A program made the translations under genes and the position numbers. Positions 23,108-23,725 of a DNA stretch of 23,725 bases are shown in pieces. The stretch is taken from NCBI GenBank assembly GCA_964395765.1, contig CAYNCU010000038.1:1-23725 (forward strand), written 5' to 3'. The notes beneath the pieces are model-generated. The model worked only from the letters and a program-made list of their open reading frames with translations, was not told the origin of the DNA and did no database searches. This DNA comes from DATDPY01 sp964395765. GTDB taxonomy: Bacteria > Bacteroidota > Bacteroidia > Cytophagales > Cyclobacteriaceae. Each line of letters starts with the position of its first letter. Positions within the stretch are counted from its first letter, which is position 1.

Positions 23108-23725
23108 ATGAAAAAAATACTCTACACGCTAGCAATTTTTGGCATTTTATTTTTTACGGGCTGCGCACTTAAGCAAATGGCCCAAATGGCTAAGGATCAG
23201 AACCTGAAAGTCGACCCCAATCCACTTGAATTGAAAGGAAATATGGTCAACTATTCCTTAACGGCTACCTTGCCTGTAAAAATGCTTAAGAAGAATCTGG
23301 TGTATGCCCTTGATTCAAAATATGAATACGAGGGAAAATCATACAATCTTGACAGGATCGAATTTAAAGCCAGTGACTTTCCGAATAGTGCTTCCGAACA
23401 GCCGCATATTACCAAGAGTTTCAGTTTTCAGTATGCTGAAGGGATGGAAAAAGGAAACCTGACTGTTCAGGGTTTTGCCGTTGATCCGGCAAAAAACAAG
23501 CAATTACAAGCTACCGATGCCATTCCTGTTGCCCCGGGCCTGATCACAACTCAGTGGCTCGTAAAAGATATTTATTATGCTGCCATGGTTAATTATGATT
23601 ATACCGACAGTGAAGTACAGGGATTCGATCCCAGGGAAGAAATTGAACCCATCCATGTGAATTTCTTCTTCGAACAAGGTAGATCTGTTCTCAAATCTTC
23701 GCTAAAAACCGATGGAATGACCAAC
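23108..23725 (+). CDS. outer-membrane-type lipoprotein, 3' end cut by window edge
   Basis: Reading frame open from ATG at 23108 to the window edge (206 codons). The N-terminus is a lipoprotein signal: two lysines, a hydrophobic core LYTLAIFGILFF and lipobox TGCA, so Cys19 would be lipidated. The mature part begins with KQMAQMAKDQNLKVDPNPLELKG and continues with a beta-rich domain, including LPVKMLKKN, GLITTQWLVKDIYYAAM and EPIHVNFFFEQGRSVL. From memory it resembles Bacteroidota lipoproteins that carry further domains after this point, but these are not visible here. TATTATTG at 23035-23042, one mismatch from a -7 element, is a weak promoter candidate. Confidence 0.8.
   Translation, partial: MKKILYTLAIFGILFFTGCALKQMAQMAKDQNLKVDPNPLELKGNMVNYSLTATLPVKMLKKNLVYALDSKYEYEGKSYNLDRIEFKASDFPNSASEQPHITKSFSFQYAEGMEKGNLTVQGFAVDPAKNKQLQATDAIPVAPGLITTQWLVKDIYYAAMVNYDYTDSEVQGFDPREEIEPIHVNFFFEQGRSVLKSSLKTDGMTN

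Overview
The window reads as a chromosomal segment of a Bacteroidota bacterium. The evidence is: two proteins with C-terminal sorting domains of the type IX secretion system (one type A, one type B/CHU_C); Bacteroidota-style promoters (TAnnTTTG at -7) in front of several genes; several TTG or GTG starts; and protein variants typical of the phylum (FtsH, short PspC protein, SDR-type threonine dehydrogenase, short biotin ligase). An LpxH-like enzyme shows a lipid A outer membrane. The order or genus cannot be fixed from the sequence. No rRNA, tRNA, CRISPR array, insertion sequence, phage gene or attachment site was seen. Almost all of the window is housekeeping or envelope genes, tightly packed.

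Layout. Positions 1-4063 (minus strand) hold a likely co-directional cluster: a sigma-54-type response regulator (ntrC-like), its membrane histidine kinase (ntrY-like), a lone acyl carrier protein with its own likely internal promoter, and a glycosyltransferase cut by the window edge. A 431-bp non-coding region (4064-4494) follows. It holds palindromes, an 11-nt direct repeat, and on the plus strand a TAnnTTTG promoter followed about 55 nt later by a strong intrinsic terminator, with no protein gene between them: a candidate small RNA. Positions 4495-10506 (minus) hold fadD, an exported beta-propeller-like protein overlapping lpxH, ftsH and rsfS. Divergent from rsfS on the plus strand are birA, ahcY, mltF (a lipoprotein lytic transglycosylase) and a secreted T9SS type A protein.

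The T9SS gene converges on and overlaps the 3' end of a minus-strand SDR threonine dehydrogenase (tdh, 15559-16512). Divergent from tdh, starting 8 nt after a perfect -7 element, is a plus-strand run of six closely spaced genes: small conserved protein, kbl, hisS, a CHU_C surface protein, ybaB/ebfC and a family 2 glycosyltransferase. Tdh and Kbl together convert threonine to glycine and acetyl-CoA, so the divergent promoter region between them probably serves one pathway. The window closes with a PspC-like membrane protein (minus) and a truncated outer-membrane-type lipoprotein (plus).

The items most worth a second look are the candidate small RNA at 4366-4454, the replacement of the P-loop lysine by methionine at residue 222 of FadD, the altered sigma-54 contact loop (GSFTDA) in the NtrC-like regulator, and the near-leaderless start of the kbl-hisS operon. 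I do not see a clearly new multi-gene defence or mobile system here.
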